This document shows positions 5,676 through 7,260 of a DNA stretch of 7,260 nucleotides, piece after piece (positions within the stretch are counted from its first letter, which is position 1; each line of letters begins with the position of its first letter). This stretch comes from Proteobacteria bacterium UBA1847. GTDB lineage: Bacteria; Pseudomonadota; Gammaproteobacteria; Steroidobacterales; Woeseiaceae. The notes below the pieces were generated by a model. The model was not told the DNA's origin. It was given only the letters and a program-made list of their open reading frames with translations, and made no database searches. The stretch is from assembly GCA_002338605.1 (NCBI GenBank), contig DDIP01000086.1, positions 1 through 7,260 on the forward strand, in the 5' to 3' direction. The translations under genes were made by a program, and so were the position numbers.

Positions 5676-7260
5676 ATGAAAAAACAACTCTATTTATTCT
5701 CTCCCCTCATGGTCCTTTTTGTTCTGACAGCGTGCGGCGGCGAGAGTAAAAATACATCGGACCAAGCAAGTACCGCTGTTCAGAAAACAGGTACTGCAGT
5801 TCAGAAACGAAATACCAGTGGCCAGAAAAACAGACTAAACAACTTCGTCGATTGGGCTACTTACCGTGGCGACCAGGAAGGAACTGCCTACTCTAGCCTT
5901 AGCCAAATTACGCCCGAAAATGTTCAGTTGTTAGAAGAAGTGTGGACCTACGATGTAAGAAAGCTTGTCGGGCCGGGTATGGAGTCGAACCCGATTATCA
6001 TTAAGGGGGTCATGTATTTTGCGGACCCTGAATTAAACCTCGTGGCCCTGGATGCAGCAACCGGTGAGGAGCGTTGGTTGTTTGAGCCTTCTAAACACGA
6101 TTCTCGGGGGGACGACTTCCCCGCAGGGATTCAGCGGGCGGAAGTGTATTGGGAAGATGAGAATGGCGAAAATGCCAGGATTTTTCATCTGGCAAAAGAT
6201 GTTATTTGGGCTGTTAACCCCGATGACGGAACGCTTATCGAGTCGTTTGGCAAAGGCGGGCATATTGATTTATGGGAAAACCATGTTTGGCCTGCTCATC
6301 TGGTGCGCAATAAGCTGACAAATAACTCGCCTCCGGCAACGTACAAAAATTTCCTAATAGTAGATTCCAACGTGTTTGAAAACAGAGAGGAACCGCCTGG
6401 TAATGTCCGCGCGTTTGACACACTGACCGGAGAGTTTAAATGGAGATTTCACACCATTCCTCTGGAAGGCCAGCCCGGGTACGAGACCACGGAGTGGGAA
6501 GAAAATATGCATTACGGTGGCGCCAACTCCTGGGGTGGCTTTACCGTCGATGAGGAAAGAGGCTGGGTATTTGGTGCTACGGGCGCATTCACCGGAGGGA
6601 TCCATGGCAATGGGGGAGCCAGACCCGGTAAGAATCTGTATGGAAATTCCGTGATAGCCCTCGATGCGACGACCGGCGAATTGCAATGGTATTTTCAAAC
6701 CATACACCACGATATTTGGGACTACGATATCGCTCCTGCACCGATGTTAGCGACGATTACCAGGGATGATGGGACCGAACAGGATGTGGTCGTGCAAACG
6801 GGCAAGCAGGGCAAGTTCTTTGTATTTGACCGCGATACGGGCGAATCGCTATTCCCAATCGTTGAGAAACCTGTTCCGACTGACGCCGTACCCGGCGAAG
6901 TTCCCTATCCAACACAACCGTGGCCGCTAAAACCGGATCCACTGGTACGTACGTCATTCTACGAGTCTGATTTGACGGACATCACACCGGAGTCTCATGC
7001 ATCCGCCCTGGAAAAGTTTAAAAAGCTAAAAGCAGGACCGATGTATACGCCGCCAAGTATCGAAGGAACCATCGTCCAGCCGGGAATACATGGCGGAAAT
7101 GAATGGGGAGGGCCGGCCTTTGATCCGGAGACAAATATATCCTACGTAAACGTGAATGACTTCCCGTTTATTTTGACGACGGTCCCGATGCAACCTGATC
7201 AATTCGCAGATATGTCGGATCTGCAGCGAGGCAACACGATTTATGATTCGCAATGTGCGG
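5676..7260 (+). CDS. Lipoprotein PQQ-dependent dehydrogenase (quinoprotein), 3' end outside window
   Basis: The frame runs 528 codons to the window edge without a stop. Residues 1-20 form a lipoprotein signal (MKKQ, hydrophobic core, lipobox LTAC with Cys20), so the enzyme should be membrane-tethered facing the periplasm. A 7-residue repeat linker follows (33-53), then the mature domain opens with WATYRGDQEGTAYSSLSQI, a typical quinoprotein start. Propeller repeats are visible as ALDAATGEERW (near 124-134), AFDTLTGEFKW (246-256) and ALDATTGELQW (328-338). HHDIWDYD (344-351) carries the Asp region proposed as catalytic base in glucose-dehydrogenase-type quinoproteins, and QTGKQGKFFVFDRDTG contains the conserved Lys (377). 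No vicinal Cys pair of the methanol/ethanol type is seen. The last residues, RGNTIYDSQCA (Cys527), look like the start of a c-type CxxCH haem domain. The substrate is probably a sugar or polyol. Confidence 0.92.
   Translation, partial: MKKQLYLFSPLMVLFVLTACGGESKNTSDQASTAVQKTGTAVQKRNTSGQKNRLNNFVDWATYRGDQEGTAYSSLSQITPENVQLLEEVWTYDVRKLVGPGMESNPIIIKGVMYFADPELNLVALDAATGEERWLFEPSKHDSRGDDFPAGIQRAEVYWEDENGENARIFHLAKDVIWAVNPDDGTLIESFGKGGHIDLWENHVWPAHLVRNKLTNNSPPATYKNFLIVDSNVFENREEPPGNVRAFDTLTGEFKWRFHTIPLEGQPGYETTEWEENMHYGGANSWGGFTVDEERGWVFGATGAFTGGIHGNGGARPGKNLYGNSVIALDATTGELQWYFQTIHHDIWDYDIAPAPMLATITRDDGTEQDVVVQTGKQGKFFVFDRDTGESLFPIVEKPVPTDAVPGEVPYPTQPWPLKPDPLVRTSFYESDLTDITPESHASALEKFKKLKAGPMYTPPSIEGTIVQPGIHGGNEWGGPAFDPETNISYVNVNDFPFILTTVPMQPDQFADMSDLQRGNTIYDSQCA
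5772..5834 (+). repeat. Three imperfect 21-bp direct repeats in the lipoprotein linker
   Basis: Three in-frame 21-bp units begin at 5772, 5793 and 5814 and encode TAVQKTG, TAVQKRN and TSGQKNR. The first two are closest and the third has diverged. They lie just after the lipidated Cys20 and likely form a flexible, polar, basic tether between membrane and enzyme. Confidence 0.7.

Noticed and set aside
6354..6710. Reverse-strand ORF of 118 codons inside the quinoprotein gene
   Set aside because: It is fully antisense to conserved propeller sequence with PQQ-repeat motifs and has no family resemblance.
1..7260. CRISPR arrays, tRNA/rRNA genes, insertion sequences or phage genes
   Set aside because: No repeat-spacer pattern, cloverleaf, transposase or terminal inverted repeats were seen; the window is almost fully taken by four metabolic and transport genes.

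Overview
The window looks like part of a carbohydrate-uptake and oxidation region from a Gram-negative bacterium, most likely a marine-type proteobacterium, with a gammaproteobacterium as best guess. The reasons are a TonB-dependent outer-membrane receptor of the Xanthomonas/Caulobacter type without a SusD partner, a lipobox-anchored quinoprotein dehydrogenase, moderate base composition, and Shine-Dalgarno-led genes all on the + strand. The taxonomic call is inference; no rRNA or other marker gene is present.

Layout. (1) Bases 1-2643 hold the C-terminal 880 residues of a TonB-dependent receptor whose signal peptide, TonB box and most of its plug lie upstream of the window. (2) Bases 2644-2804 are a dense regulatory interval. 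It has two near-identical 22-nt palindromes in tandem that can also fold into a competing UUCG-capped hairpin, then a probable promoter with a GntR-type inverted repeat in its spacer. (3) Bases 2805-3932 encode a Gfo/Idh/MocA-family protein that starts at TTG and lacks the usual catalytic lysine of the EKP motif. (4) Bases 3929-4054 are a 41-codon ORF of uncertain reality that overlaps the previous stop as ATGA. (5) Bases 4057-5511 encode a 12-TM major facilitator transporter with a long hydrophilic loop before the last helix. (6) Bases 5512-5675 are an AT-rich intergenic stretch. (7) From 5676 to the window edge runs a lipoprotein PQQ-dependent dehydrogenase, cut exactly where a c-type haem domain appears to begin.

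Working model (inference). The receptor brings a sugar or glycoside across the outer membrane. The lipid-anchored quinoprotein may oxidise a sugar in the periplasm and pass electrons to its own haem c. The MFS carrier imports the sugar or its oxidised product, and the Gfo/Idh/MocA protein processes it in the cytoplasm with bound NAD(H). The Gfo/Idh and MFS genes probably form one operon under the operator-bearing promoter at 2752-2780. The substrate cannot be read from the sequence.
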